Notes: generated by a model not told the origin, from the letters alone. A stretch of DNA of 64,000 nt from Apiotrichum sp. Y4204 (GCA_025531455.1 JAMYHL010000040.1:332719-396718), one strand, 5' to 3'; positions 49,211 to 62,009 are shown, counted from the first letter of the stretch. Numbers and translations: made by a program.

Positions 49211-51177
49211 TTATCTCAACCTTGCGCTTCGTCGCAAGCCCTCTGCTTGCGAGGAACTCCTCCGGTTTCGGAGCGAGCGCTTTGGCCGCGGGTCGAGGGG
49301 CAGAGTCGGTTCCGTCGCGTCCGAGTCCAGTTCATCGGGGGGATCGCCCTCTGTGGTAATCTCGATGTCAATATCATCACGCCTCACATCGCTGGTGTCG
49401 TGGCTCTCGTCGTCCTCGCCGCCCGTTTCATCCTCAGAGTCGTCCTCCTCGACTTCATCATTGTGCACGACGTCTTGAGACGATATGCCGCCCGTCCGCA
49501 CGTCATCTTGTACGTCCATTTCATCGTCTTCGAGCATGCCCATCTCCTCGTCCAAGGCGTCCTCTTGAGCAGCCTCTTCCAGCTGAGCTTGGCTCATCTC
49601 CATGTCCTCATCGGAGAAGCCCCTTTCGTCCGCCAAGCTGTCACGTCGCAGAGTGGGCTCAGTTTCCTCCATCTCGTCTTTGGGAAGCATGGCCCGGATC
49701 ATGGGCTTGTACCGGGAATTCTCGACCTCGTACCATAGTTCCGAAGGCCGGATGCGCACGAGGGTGGCTACGAGTGCGAGCTTGAGAGCTTGCATGTTTT
49801 TCTCGCGATCTGCGGCCGTCATGTCGTCGGGGTCGTCGTTTTGTGCCTTGGAATCGAGGTCGAGGAGGGAGATGGCGTACTCAACCAATGGTGGGGCAAG
49901 GCCGGCCCCCTCGAACTGGGAGGATGCCGGAGCTTTACGAGGGCGCCCGCGGCCGTGGCTGCTGCCTGCACGGCGCGCGGCCTCGCGCTTCCTGCGCACG
50001 CCAGCTGCGTCCTCGATGGCGTGGGCAAGCAAATGGGTGATTGCCTCAGGCGCAATACTTTGGTACCCATACGCCGGGAGGGGAGCACGCATTGTACCTA
50101 TCAGGATAGCAACACGTGGGTGGCGGAAGAGGGGCAATAAAGTTGAGACGAGTTGGCGCGGGATGACGCTGGGACGATCGCCGCTGGCTGCTTGAATAAG
50201 CAGACGTAGTATGGAGGTCGCAATACGGTGTCGCACTGCTGCCTCACTCGGCGGACAGTTGTATACTGCCTCCTGGAGAATACCCAACACGGGTTCCAAT
50301 TGATCGTACTGGAGGTCTGGGGATGGCCGCCAGAACTGCCAGAGGAAGGCCACGGGGATGCCGTCGTTTTCTGTGGCGTCTTTCTCCCACAATGCGATAA
50401 GAAATGGGAGGAGGTCCCAGGCAGTAGGCTTGACCGCCCGGAGGCGGGGGTCATCTTCGTCGCCATCTTCGTCACCATCCCCGTCGCTCCTTCCGTCGAC
50501 GTCGGCCTGGTCATCTGCGTCTTCATCGTCCGACTCTAGATCTCCGCTGGAGCGCCGGGAGCGGCGCGTTGAGCCGCGGCGCGGGGGGCGGCGGGCCCTT
50601 CCTGGGGCCTTGTCCCCCTCAAAGGCGTCCTCTTCCCGCCATTCGTCCCATTTCTCCATCTCCTCCGCCATCTCGTCCTTCGTACGCTTGTAGAGAAGAG
50701 CCCACACGCCATCGGACTCGCAACTTTCCATGCGCACTCGGACTCGCCGCGAGAAATGACGACGCAGGTTGTCGGCATGGTTTGGCCAGTCAATCCACTC
50801 CTGGCGTTCAACAGACGGGATCAACTGTGCCAGAGTCCCCGCTTTGTGGAGACTGAGCAGGCGGTAGAGCAGCGAGAGTGCCGAGGGGACGAACACGGTG
50901 TTCTGGTCGGCGGCGGCGGATGGCATGAGCACCAGATACAGGAGCAACTGAAAGTGGTTCCTGGAGTTAGGCAGCTGGAATTTGTTCACGACTAACACTC
51001 TGGGGATGTGGTTCTTCACGATGAGAGCGTCTATTGCCTGTAATGCCCCGCTGACTTCCTGTCAGTATGTACGTCGTCGGATGACTCTCTATCACACGCA
51101 CCGGACTGCCGCAGCTGCGCCTGGATCAGCTCTGCCCAGTTCCCGGGCTGGTCAATAAGCGGTTCTTTTGAGTCCAT
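49211..51177 (-). CDS. Acidic protein of unknown function, 627 aa
   Basis: Exons 51177-51102, 51054-50997, 50960-49211. I do not recognise the family. The first ~150 residues are helical (HFQLLLYLVLMPSAA, ALSLLYRLLSLHKAG). An acidic/basic low-complexity block (RRPPRRGSTRRSRRSSG then SDDEDADDQADVDG) follows, then a helical central region (LLPFLIALWEK, VLGILQEAVYNCPP), an AT-hook-like GRGRPRK and a long Asp/Glu-rich C-terminus ending in a basic KRSLRNRR segment. These suggest a nuclear or chromatin protein. The second intron is 36 nt and could be retained without a frame change. The intron-1 acceptor (GAAG) is the only one that keeps frame. Confidence 0.65.
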
Positions 51178-51533
51178 CGCGGCATTGGTGAGAGTGAAAC
51201 GATGGCGTAGAAGGGAGAATGGGAGTGATGCAAGAGATGAATCCAGATTATTACGGCGAACAACATTTCAGATGACAGACCCGGACGCGTCGCGCACAAA
51301 CAAACCTCCACCACAGTACTGCAGCTCAACAGGGCCCAGCGGCGGCCGCCACAATCCGGTAATACCGGTCATACTAATGGCCACGTGGAAGCGCCACGCG
51401 TCATCCGCGCTGATCGCCGCTGTCATTCATGTCGTCGACGACAACCTCCATCGAGGCATCCACAACAGCAACGACACACAACGTCAACTGCTGCAACAAC
51501 ACCCTTCTCTCCACCATCACCCCCATCGCCATC
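51178..51533. promoter_or_regulatory. Divergent promoter, acidic protein / clathrin light chain
   Basis: 356 bp without a gene. The last ~100 bp before the clathrin light chain ATG are CA- and pyrimidine-rich leader. Confidence 0.45.
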
Positions 51534-52696
51534 ATGTCCGACGACCCCACCGCCGACTTCCTTGCCCGCGAAAAGGCCATTCTTGGTAGGTAGCATGCTG
51601 TTCACATATCATTCTAAGCTGACCACAGGCGACGACGCTGACCTGTTCGCGTCCGGCAATGTGCCCTCCGCACCGTCCGGCATGGACTCGTTCCCCGACC
51701 TGAGTGAGTCCGACCGGACCATTTCTATTGTATCCTCACTCACATCAGCCGCCACAACGTCCCGTGGATCTCAGGCGGAACGCACTCCGTCGCCGGCCAA
51801 GCCGTCGGGCATGGACGCCTTCCCTGCGCTCGACGACGACCTTCTCGGCGGCGGCGGCGGCAGCTCAGACGTCCGCGTCACTGGGCACAGCGGCCTCGGA
51901 GAGGACCCGGAGCTTGAGAAGTTTGAGTCGGCGTTCCCTGACATCTCGGGCGATGTTCCAACCACGGTGAGTATCCGCGCCGCGTGTACCGCCATGAGCG
52001 GCCATCACTGCAGGACTGGGGACAAGACGTCCGTACTAACTCCAGGCCACCAAGGACCTCGAGCCCCAGCCTTACGGCACCTCTCCGTACCCGCCGACAG
52101 CTGCGCCCCAGGCGCGCCCGGCATCCTCGATCCTCCCCACGCCGCAGTTCAGCAACACACTGCCCGAGACCGAGGACGACACGGAGCCGATCATTGAGTG
52201 GCGGGAGCGCCAGGCCAAGGAGATCGAGGAGCGCAACGCGGCCGCCAAGGCAAAGCGCGAAGAGATGGCCAACAAGGCTGAGAAGGCCATTGACCAGTTC
52301 TACGAGGACTACAACAAGGAGAAGGAGAAGAACATCCGCGAGAACAAGGAGAACGAAAAGGAGTTTGTCGAGAAGCTCAAGGACGACCTTGCAAAGGGCA
52401 CTGCGTGGGAGCGCGTCACCGACATCATTGGTCTGGAGAACTCTCGTGAGTGGAAAGAAGTGGGGGATCTGATCTGGACGTCTGTGGTCGTACCCTCCTG
52501 TTACGTTCGTGACGGTGTGCACCTGACGTAACACCGTTCCTGCCACTCTTCATCTCCTTGCGGTTTCACTAACATCTCAGAGTCCAAGACGATCCGTCCT
52601 GTCGTTGGCGGCGGCGCCGATCTTACTCGCATGAAGGAGATCCTCCTCACGCTCCGCCGCGAGGGCGACAAGGCGCCGGGCGCCGCGGGATTCTGA
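51534..52696 (+). CDS. CLC1: Clathrin light chain, 301 aa
   Basis: Exons 51534-51585, 51629-51966, 52046-52445, 52581-52696. The N-terminal half is disordered and acidic with repeated GMDSFPDL/GMDAFPAL and the EKFESAFPD motif. It is followed by the coiled-coil heavy-chain-binding region starting at EWRERQAKEIEERN and ending in FVEKLKDDL and GTAWERVTDIIGLENS. The tail TIRPVVGGGADLTRMKEILLTLRREG is the usual C-terminal clathrin-binding end. It works at the plasma membrane, Golgi and endosomes. Length and order match fungal Clc1. Confidence 0.92.
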
Positions 52697-55076
52697 TAGA
52701 CATCCAACTGATCTTAGAGCGGCGTGCCGCGGCGCCCGGCAAGTCTGAGCGTCCAAAAGTCTTGATTTGAGAACGCACGCCGGACCTGCGCGGAGCCGTT
52801 CCGCGACGCCGAGAGCGCTTGTATAGCCCTGAGGGGACACTTATGACATCGATGGTATGAATCGGGACGAGGACAACATGGCACCATGGCGCTTTTGGGG
52901 ACTGAAGGCAGAATCAACAATCTACCCAGAACTAACTAAAGAGACTAAAAAGTAGCGCGGACGTTGTGAAGAGTGGCTTCAACAACTTCGTTCGGGGCTC
53001 GTGATGTGTTGGTCAAGGTAAACGTCCGGGCTTGTGTAGAGCTGAAAGATGTTTTATTGATGTTAAGAGACAGAGTCTCATGAGGCTGCGACCGCAATTA
53101 TCTTGTCAGACCTCAGCTCTTGGCCTGATAAGTCAATCGGCCATAGGAACCGGGCTATGGAACTCTGTCCTCTCCTGCCGCCGCTGGTACTGGCACACTG
53201 GTTGTGGGGACCGGCAGGCACGAAGGGTATCAGATTGGGTATCAGGCTGAAGCATCGTTCGCAGATAGGGATACCTGTGGTGCGCGTTTCGCAGCAACAC
53301 TGCGACGCTATTCGTGTTCCCAACGGAAAACATGAAAGTCCCAGGTGTCGGTGCTCGCCGTACCCTTGACTCTTGCCTTATCGTTGCTGTAGCTGTATCT
53401 GTACCTGCGGAATGCACCATTATCTGCCTCTCGCGATCTCGCACCCAAGTGACGTATGTAGTGCGATGCATGTAGTGAGATGTTGGTGAGTCCGCACTGC
53501 GGCCGGAGTGCGAAGTGCGGGTACGCTTCCCGCGGGCTGCAGCTCGCATTGTGCCGTGCCCATAGCGGTCTGCTTCGTCGCTCGCACCTCGCACCCTCAT
53601 CACAGCTCGCCCTTGTTCTCGCCCTTGCTCGCCCCGTGCCTTCGTCGTTCGCGCTGCATCTCTCGCACCCGGACCCTCGATCCCTCAATGGCGCGCAGAA
53701 TGTAGCGAATCCGATCGTGTGCTGCCACATGCCACACGCACACCCGCCCAAGCCAGCGAGAGCCAGCCATCCTCGCTCGCACCCACATCCAGGGTCGCCC
53801 GGAACCTCCACCATGCCACCCCGCCACTTGTCGGCGTTTTCGAAATTTTCTGAATTATCGCCGGCGGCGAGCACCTCTGATGCTCTCGATGGCTCTGGCT
53901 GGGACGCGTGCTGGCGGGTATATAAGACTGCCAACCTGCATGTTGTGTTTCTCCAGTGACCAACTCTGTAGGTGAGTATCATACCAACTTTAGGCCTTCG
54001 ACACCGCCGCCGACGAAGACGGCACCCCTTCCCCCTCCGTCCCCCGGGTCTCCGCTCACGCCTGCAGGATCTCTCTACAGTCAACGTCTCTTTCTCGCTA
54101 GTTCATACTAGCCACATTTTCCACGTCGAGGCGATGATATAGCCCCCTCCCGGCTCTTTCACAGAGCGCTGGCTCTCTCACGGGAGCCGCGAAGAAGCTG
54201 GCGGCGCGGACGCGCCCGACCCCCAGGGGAAGGGCAAGGCTGCGCCGTGGGCACGGGAGGGCTTTCTGATCGACTGTGTTGTACTTTTCCTTTTCATCCC
54301 CCGACCGACCTTTATCCCCCCTCCAATGTTCTCTTCCCGTTCCCGCTGTACACTGTGCTCTATGCAAACCGTGAGTCTTGGCCTTCCGTGTTTGCCCCTC
54401 CATTCTCTACATGATGACCCGAGTGCATTTGGCTTTAGGGGACTGGCGCGCCGTTAGGCAGTCGGCACCTCTGCTGAAAAACCCTCGCTACCTTAATAAA
54501 CTCTTTCTGAAACGACCATCCTTCTCTTCTTTCTCTATTGGAATGAAGCTGACGATTCTAGTGACTGTTAATGACCGTGCCGTGTTGCCGTTGCGCTACA
54601 AAGCGTCGTTGCCTACTGACCGTTGCTAGAACAATGTATCCTGTTTCGTTATGACCCTTGACTGTCTTGTATGCTGCTGCTTGTTGCGTGTCCGGAAATG
54701 GACTGTTCTCGCGTCGTCGACTTGGACAGCCCATCCCACTAATCTCGGTTGACCTTAAGAAGCCCGTCCGCTTGCGGCAAGGTGCTCACTTCGTCTGACC
54801 TCTCAACTGCGTTAAAGGCTACACCAACTAGTCCAGCCACGTCCTGAGTCAAGTACGAATGCATCGCAATGGTTCAAATCAAAGGGCAGAACAATTAACA
54901 GAAAGCAAACAATGGTCACAGCCACAGCACACGACCCTACCAGATGATAAATGATCGACTACAAGCACGGCGCGGCAACGAACACGAGACAATTTTCACC
55001 ACAGCCGAGATGAAACACAGTCGATGGGTATAGCGATTGCGAGACAGGGACAAGGGAGACAACTAGGGCTACACGG
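52697..55076. other. Long intergenic region, no protein gene seen
   Basis: About 2.4 kb. It contains the TATA element above; a minus-strand frame of 258 codons at 53308-54084 is GC-skew driven and not gene-like. No RNA gene could be recognised by sequence alone. Confidence 0.45.
53919..53926 (+). promoter_or_regulatory. TATA box of an undefined transcript
   Basis: TATATAAG on the plus strand in the 2.4-kb gap between clathrin light chain and DOT5-like. Splice-like signals follow (GTGAGT at 53972; GTGAGT 54371 to CTTTAG 54438) but no long ORF, so a non-coding or short-peptide transcript may start here. Confidence 0.3.
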
Positions 55077-56249
55077 TTACGCGTGGTGCTTCTTGATAAA
55101 CTCGAGGACGTTGGTCGGGCTGAAGGTTAGCTTTACCTTCAGTGCAACCTACTCGTTGGCCGGCTTGACGCCAAGGGCAATGTCGACGAGCTTGCCGCTG
55201 CCCTTCTCGAAGATGAAGTGGGAGCGCTTCGTGCTGCTGGGTGCAGCGAACGCGCCGAGCCTGATATCAAAATGTGCAGCAGGCTGTGCAGCAGACTGTT
55301 ACTCACCGCTTGATTAGCTGGCTCTCGGGGTCACTGAGCAGCTTGTAGTTGAGCGCCTTCTTGTCGACCCACTGTCATTAGAGCTGCGCCAGGCGATTCA
55401 AAGCTCACCTTCTGTTGCGCCGCGGGCTTGTCCTTCGAGAGACCGTACACTTCGTAGCCCAGGGCCGCAATCTCGTCGTGGATGTCGCGGTATCCGCACG
55501 CCTGGGTTGTGCAACCAGGAGTATCGGCCTGGGGTGAGCTCTGGAACACTAGGAAATGGGACGCCATGAACGCATGAGGAAGGCTGATGGAGGAAGACGG
55601 CTAGCTGCCATCTCATCGGCTCGCTAAATGACAACGTGTGAAGCAACGGTAAATGATACCATGTAGAAGGATTCCGCCTGGATGAAAGGCAAGCTCCAAG
55701 AACAAAACATCCCAAACACGCTGAGCAAGACGCGTCTGTTTGAGACATCTGACGCGCTTTTCAGCCAGCATCACCCACCTTGGGATAGAGGAAGAACACG
55801 ACACCTTTCTCGCCGGCGATCTTGGAGACATCCACGTCGGCGCCACTGTTGTCCTGCAGCGTGATGGACGGGAGCACGTCGCCGACCGCAAGCGCGCCAG
55901 TCGCGTCCTTAGGGGCATCAGCCGTCTCCTTCTCCGCTGACTTGGGCTTGTCAGCAGACTTGGGCTTGGCCGCCGACTTGGGCTTGTCCGCCGACTTGGG
56001 CTTCTCCTTGGACGCCGGCTTGGTCTTCTTCTCCGCTGGCGCATCCTTGGTCTCGGGCGCGCCGCGCTTCCCATTCTCCGCCGGCGCGGTCTCCGCCACG
56101 GGCGCAGCTGCCGCCTTGGGCGCAGCCTTGGCCTTCTTCGGTGCGGGGGCCGCGGGCGCCGCGGGCTGGGGTCAGCACGTGTTTGGATGAGTGCGTACCT
56201 TGGGCTGAGCCGCGACGCGGGCTGAGCGGCGGGGAGCGTCTTCAGGCAT
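55077..56249 (-). CDS. DOT5-like nuclear peroxiredoxin (PrxQ/BCP type), 257 aa
   Basis: Exons 56249-56199, 56165-55779, 55528-55409, 55371-55307, 55260-55153, 55119-55077. Thiol peroxidase. The PrxQ domain (~105-257) has GDVLPSITLQDNSG, the peroxidatic Cys152 in DTPGCTTQAC with a resolving Cys157 five residues later (the PrxQ/Dot5 spacing), then GYEVYGLSKD and a KRLGAF segment. The N-terminal ~100 residues are Lys/Ala/Pro/Ser-rich (KPKSADKPKSA repeats, GKRG), expected for nuclear targeting. Yeast Dot5 affects telomeric silencing; a role here is inference. Confidence 0.9.
55910..56040 (-). repeat. Coding KPKSADKPKSA repeats in the DOT5-like N-terminus
   Basis: GCCGACTTGGGCTTGTCCGC-type units repeat about every 24 nt on the plus strand and encode the basic linker. 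Confidence 0.7.
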
Positions 56250-57894
56250 TTCAAAGAGGAGAGAGTGGGAGAGGTAGAGGTAAGGATGGGACGGATGCAG
56301 TAGATGGGAAGTATGCAATGGATGCAAGGGGTGAGATGGATGTATAGATAGGAGAGGATGGGACTAGTATGTGATGGATGGGCTCGGGAGGGCGAGTTAT
56401 TCATGGTGCTATTCATCTCAAAGGCTTTGTTTGTGCCGCGGCGCACCGCGCGTTCCACTCGCTGTGCCTGGCTGATCTGGACCACCACCGGTGAATCCTG
56501 GTTCCACAATGTACAGTGCAGGAAAGTACACGCATTCCTTCCCCATGCAGCACCCCCATCATCCCTTGATCCCTTGGTATCACCCCCATACATCAATCCG
56601 TTGTTTATGCATCTCCGTGACTATCACCGTTGCCATCGGTACTTATGCAGACCGACCGCCGACGACGTGTTGCGCTCGCGGCGCGTAGGCCGAGGTAGGA
56701 ATGATGAATATGTGAATGAAATTAATGGATAATGGAATAGACAACAAACATCGACTATGGGCGATTATGCCGGCCAGAGCCGGCCAATGCCGCATATCGC
56801 ACCAAACACCAAGTGGTGAATCCAGGGCATAACATCGTGGGTTCGATTCATGCATGGGCTTTGTTTGCGACACACTTTTCCAGGCATACGGACGTCCATG
56901 CGGGCATGGGGGCAAGGCCATCAGCTATCAGCCATGTTCCCGCGCTCCCGCGAGGTCGCGTGAGATCGTGAGACCATACATAGTCTGGAGGTCTGGAGTG
57001 TACCCCGGTCTGACTTTGATAGTACGTAGTTGCTGTTGATGCTACGAGCTACGGAGTTCTCGAAGTGGGTGCGGTGTCGCCCGAGAATAGTGGTGACAGA
57101 TCCGAGAACGGCGGGAACATTGAGCCTCTGGCACCCCCATGGTCATAATCTCATGTGTGGTGCGGCATGCAGCAGCTGGTCGCGTGAACAGATCTTGCCT
57201 AGTGAGCGTTGAGCATCCCATGCCATGTCGCCAGATTGTATTGCGGTTGAACAGTGAGGTCCACATCGGGGTGGCGACCAACGACAACAACCGCATCTCC
57301 ACCACCGTGTTGTCGCCGACAGGGACGACTCCTCGATCAATATCCATGATTACTCTACGACAGATCGCAACAGGTGAGCATTGATCAGCCTCCCCACGCT
57401 TCCTTACGAAGCGCTCTTTGCCTGTAACAGGTCAGTAAGCTCGCGACACGTAACTTGGGACCTGTTAAGTTGTATCAATGTTTCAACGTCCAGTATTATC
57501 CAGTTCTCTGGGCGAGAGCAAAGAGTGGTTGCATCTCGGCATTGTCCCATCTGCCACTTGCAAAGCTCCTGAAACGCTCCCCGCAGGCCGTTCGGGATGC
57601 TATGTATCTGAGCAAACGGAGGTGATCGAACACAGTCCCCTCTCTTGGCAAGTGGGCACCCCGGTTTTATCTGTATGGCTTGGCCGTTACACGCCAAGTG
57701 GCCAAGTGGAGCGCGTCCGTACTAGTTGTGCTCTGTGCAACGAAGGTACTCATGCATCATGAGGCGAGGAGACTGTCTCCATCTGTACAAAAGTTGAGCC
57801 GTGGCAGGCGATGCGATGCCGACGACAAAAGAAGCGGGGGAGCGCCGGAATTTGAAAGTCGAAATAAAGAATCTTGCCTATAACGAGGGTGCGT
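56250..57894. other. Intergenic, no gene seen
   Basis: 1.65 kb between the DOT5-like start and the small wall protein stop. The first ~120 bp are a purine-rich (coding-strand pyrimidine) leader; nothing supportable in the rest. Confidence 0.45.
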
Positions 57895-58300
57895 TTAGAA
57901 AACGAGGGCAACGACGCCGATGGCGACGCCGACGGCACCAGCTGCGGCGGTGCCAAGGTAGGGGGCGAGCGAAGGCATGGCACCGCTGTTTCCGCCAGCG
58001 GCGCTCTTGACACCAGAAGCGGCGCTACCGGCGCCGGAAGTGGCGGCGCCAGCAATAGAGCCGGCGCCGGAAGTGGCGACGTTGATGACCGAACCGGCGC
58101 CGGAAGTGGCGGCGTTGACGACCGAGCCGATGGCTGAGGTGGCGGCGCCGGCGACAGACTCAAGACCAGACATGACTGCGATTAGCTTGACGAGTGGAGA
58201 GGAGAGCAAGGAATGACTCACTGTCAGCGGGCTCAGGAGCAGGCTCGGGGTTGGCGAGCGCGACGGCGACGAGGGGGGCGAGAAGAACAGCGACCTTCAT
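57895..58300 (-). CDS. Small GPI-type secreted wall protein, 119 aa
   Basis: Exons 58300-58222 and 58175-57895. Signal peptide 1-17 (MKVAVLLAPLVAVALAN), a short acidic Pro spacer, then a mature segment of Ala/Gly/Ser/Val repeats (AATSGAGSVINVATSGAGS), a small GGNSG segment as candidate omega site, and a hydrophobic C-terminal tail ending in GVAIGVVALVF. This architecture fits a GPI-anchored surface protein. Repeats lack Cys. A TATA box lies 110 bp upstream. Function unknown. Confidence 0.68.
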
Positions 58301-60220
58301 GTTGGGCAAAGAGGATGTGCGGTGAGGAGAGTAAGAGAGCGGAGAAGAGTGAGAGGTTCGATCAGGTGGTACTAGGTGGTTATGAGGGAGAAGCTCAAGT
58401 GTGGGCGTATTTATACAAAAAGAGACACAAGGCTGTCTGTGGGGCCGCAGCGGGGAGCGAATTTGGGACTCGGTCAACTCGAGGAGCAATAGGCACAATG
58501 GCACAGTCAAAGAAGGGGGCAGGGTGCCCGCGTACCACTGCGCATTGCGGACCGACGGCAGCGGCGCTTTGCGCCTGCCGGCAGCAGATGGTAGAGTGGA
58601 GCGTGCAGTTGCTTTGCTCTGCTCCAAGCGCCGAAGGCCGAGTAGGGGCGGGGGTCATAGGGGTTACCTCGCCGCTCCCGTCTGACACTCACTGGGCGCT
58701 GGTACATAATACACTACATGTTACAGAGCTGCAGAGCTGCAGGACAGAGGCGGGTCATAGCTCGTAGACTGTTTCGGTAAACAACACGTCAAAACCAATT
58801 CATCCCGCCCATTCGCCCTTTCACTCTGAGCAGATGATGACACTCGATAAGTGGACGAGGACTGATGAGGCCATGAGGCCCTATCGCTCTATACCCGTCG
58901 CCCAAATGTGCACATGCTGCGTGCTGTTTGCGTTTGGGTTATCTCTCTCTCTCGTACACTCTCGTACACTCTCGTCCCTCCCGACTTGTCCCGCTCTGTC
59001 TGGAGGGGGGTCCGTCCCTTTTATCCGTTGCATCATCCAGATCTGAATCGAGGAATTTCTGTCATAATCTGGGCCCTGAAAATGCGCAGTCACAATGACG
59101 TCAATAACGTACACTCAGGCCAACTGCCCAAATGCCTCAGATCTTTGCATGACCCCGCAGGTCACAGGACAGAGGCCGCAGGATCGCTTGCAGCATGATA
59201 GCTGCTCGGCGAGTCGAGGCATGGGTCGTCGAGTCGGTTGCATCGGCTGTAATACGTCGCAGAGAGCATAAAAAGAACTATGCGCGCATCCTCAGTTCAA
59301 GCTTCAAGCGTTTGAATGAATATACTGATCGACGTAATCGGACTCAACCCGGTATGTGGCGTGTGGCGGATGGCTCAGAAGCGATCAGAAGCCCCCAATT
59401 CGTGGAGAATAAACACACACCAGACTGCACGACGGCCACATCCGCGATTTGGGTGCACAATTGCTCACACCGGAGAAATGTGGCGCCATACCACAAGTGC
59501 TTATCACCAGTGGCAAGTAACAAATCGCAGCCAAGTGGATGCTTGCTTGCGGTGCGTCGCTGATAACGCCGGCTGTCTTGGCTGCTTTGCAGTTCCGCAG
59601 ATTCGCAGCGGCCACGCACCGCATCGCTTCGCGCATCTGTGGAGCCTGGGTCCAGGCTGGATGTCGAGATGAACACGACGCGATCGGATCGCGACAGTCA
59701 TTCCGTCCCTGTCCCCCAGAACCGCGGCCTCGACGATCAGGAGCTTAGGGTCTGGTATTCGCTGTGGAAGTCGTGCAATTGGGCGGTACCGACTGTCACG
59801 CCAAAGCTAGCCCATAGGCGACGTGTACAGCGGGACAACGGCGATACTGAACACCAATGGACCTCAGAACCTTGCGGTGCACGCTGTGCGATACGCAAGC
59901 GGACCCACATGGACCGTATCTCGGATATCTCGGATGCACAGTCCCTCAGAGACGTCGGATCTCGGCACTGCTCTCGGCCGTCGGAACTCATTGTCGGTGT
60001 ACTTGTGTCTCGGCACTGCATCCCGCAGCCCCGGTCACATGGAGTGGTGGCGGTGAGCCGAGTGGCGAGAGAGAGATCTTGGGCATTCCCCATTCCTAGA
60101 CATCGAAACGTGGTTGCTGTCAGTACAAGAGGGTTGTTCACCTTCTGAGTGAGTACCAAAAATATTTATCAATGTCTGCTGGTATACCATGCCACAATCT
60201 TATGAGCCTCACAACGAAAA
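58301..60220. other. Long intergenic region, no gene seen
   Basis: 1.9 kb between the small wall protein start and the metallophosphatase stop. Contains the TATA box and short open frames only. Confidence 0.45.
58410..58415 (-). promoter_or_regulatory. TATA box of the small wall protein gene
   Basis: TATAAA on the minus strand about 110 bp upstream of the ATG, with a pyrimidine-rich leader between. Confidence 0.5.
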
Positions 60221-61626
60221 CTACTTCGGCGCGGGGTTACGACTATTGACGAGCACAGTGCGCCCGGCCTGCGCGAGCGTCGTGGTGTTGGCCGTCGACC
60301 CGTCCTCCATTCGAAGCCACGAGAACATGTCCAGTCCGACGTTCAGGTCCGCGCGGAACACACGGCTCCCACGCGCCCACGAACCGTACCCGCCGTATCC
60401 CGTATGACGCGCAAAGCAGAAGGAGTACGGGCCAACATCAGGCGAGCGCGCACACCACGCGTTCCCGTGATCATGCCCCGACACCACGGCCATCAGGCCG
60501 TCGCCTCCATCGCCGCCCAGTGTGCCCGTTACCGCGTTCCAGAACGGCGCGTCAGGAGCGTCGTGGTGCCAAAAATCGCTGCTGTCAGAAAAGGCTGAGA
60601 TTGGTCCACTCACGCGCGCTGTCCTTGCGTGTCGATCGGCTCGTCAAAGTCGATGCCAGGGTGATCCTCGGGATGAGGGACAACAGCAGTGCGGGCAATA
60701 ACGCCCGCGGCAGTTGGGGGAATGTGGACAAAGACGAGTGAAGGAGGGAGCGTTTTCCATTCCTTGCGCATGACGTCCGCCGTCGTATTGAGCCACTTCG
60801 CTGCGCCGGGATCGACCCAGTCCTGGGCCATCCAAAGCTCCTCCTTGTCCACGCCGAACTGTCCCGAGTTGAAAACTCCCGAGCGCGAGTCAAAGAACCA
60901 TAGCAGGAGCGCCGGGATACGAGAATGGTGGTCGGCATAAACCGGGACGTAGTAGTTGAACACGCCCTTGGGGTCGCCGGCACTCAGTGTCGACTGGGTC
61001 CAGCTGAGCTTCCCAGCGATAAGTTTCTCGCGCGCGTAGCTTGCCGTATGCGAGATATTGTAGCTCTCATCGTGGTTTCCATAGATGGTCGCAAATGGGA
61101 TGTGGCGCGACATGACGGGTGCGAATACCTGGTCGAGGAAGAGCGTGCTATTCTCCCACAGCTGGTTCTCTCCCGTGATCTGGTCACCGAGGAAGACGGC
61201 AAAGTCGGGCTTCTCGTCCGCAAGACATCGCTCCATCACCGCCGTGGACTTTGTGTCCTGCCGTCAGAGAAGGCATGGTCGGAAACGCACCTGATCGACA
61301 CCCCACTGCACCCACGAGTTGTTAGCGCCGCGCTCGCCGTAGTGCAAGTCGCTGAACACGGCGATTTTGAACCGCCCATTGCGGAAAACCAGGCGGCGGG
61401 GGAACGGGTCCAATGAGGTAGACTTCCAGGGAGCCGCCAGTGACGTGCCGGTCAGCGAGAGGAGGGCAAGGGCTAGCAGCATTGCCAGGACACAGAGAAA
61501 TGAGAGGATACGGAGGATGGAGAATTGATATCGAGGTGATATCCGCAAGCTGCATCCTCGACGCCCGCCTGTAGGGCGTTCACCCCCCAGGAGTGCCTTT
61601 TCCGTATCCGAGAGGGCGTCGGCCAT
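60221..61626 (-). CDS. Membrane-anchored calcineurin-like metallophosphatase, 446 aa
   Basis: Exons 61626-61291, 61257-60614, 60581-60221. A cytosolic basic N-terminus, a signal-anchor helix at about 36-58 (ILSFLCVLAMLLALALL), then a metallophosphoesterase domain: SDLHYG (D-x-H), LGDQITG (GD), IYGNHDE (GNHD), VHIPPTA (H) and SGHDHGN (GHxH), all metal ligands present. Similar to the Dcr2/Sia1 family of fungal phosphatases. It probably faces the lumen or outside. The second intron splits QGQ/R-A-S; splicing restores SDFWHHDAP. The substrate is not evident. Confidence 0.85.
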
Positions 61627-62009
61627 GATCGGCGAGAGGGAGAAGCATCACAAACTATTGTTGCGATACGCGATGTTTCTGATGACAACGAACGTGCATA
61701 CATCGTACATCGCGCCCCCAACACCCATCAACAGTCATGACGATAGAGCACGGAGTTACGGATCTACGGAGCTTGTTTGGCTCAACTCTCGGACATGGCC
61801 GTTCTCCACGATGTCAGACAAAGCTGAATCAACCAGAACCACAATAGAAACTCGTTTCCATCTCTCATTCATCTCTGACCACCAACACTTGATTAAAATC
61901 CGCAGCGGGGCATTACACAGCTATAACTCCCCTTTGCGAAAAGCAGCAACATCAATTCTCTTAGGTTTCATCCCATAAATTAACAATACCACCTCGTTTC
62001 ACATCATTC
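61627..62009. other. Intergenic, no gene seen
   Basis: 383 bp between the phosphatase start and the dioxygenase stop, both on the minus strand. Nothing recognised. Confidence 0.45.

Noticed and set aside
53972..53993. 22-nt intron after the TATA element
   Set aside because: Shorter than the minimum seen in this window (about 36 nt); a more distant acceptor would be needed.
53308..54084. 258-codon minus-strand frame in the clathrin/DOT5-like gap
   Set aside because: Low-complexity Arg/Cys composition, no domain, crosses a TATA element on the other strand.
56780..56850. tRNA-like B box (GGTTCGATTCA near 56830)
   Set aside because: The flanking bases do not form the T-arm stem and no matching A box or acceptor stem is present.
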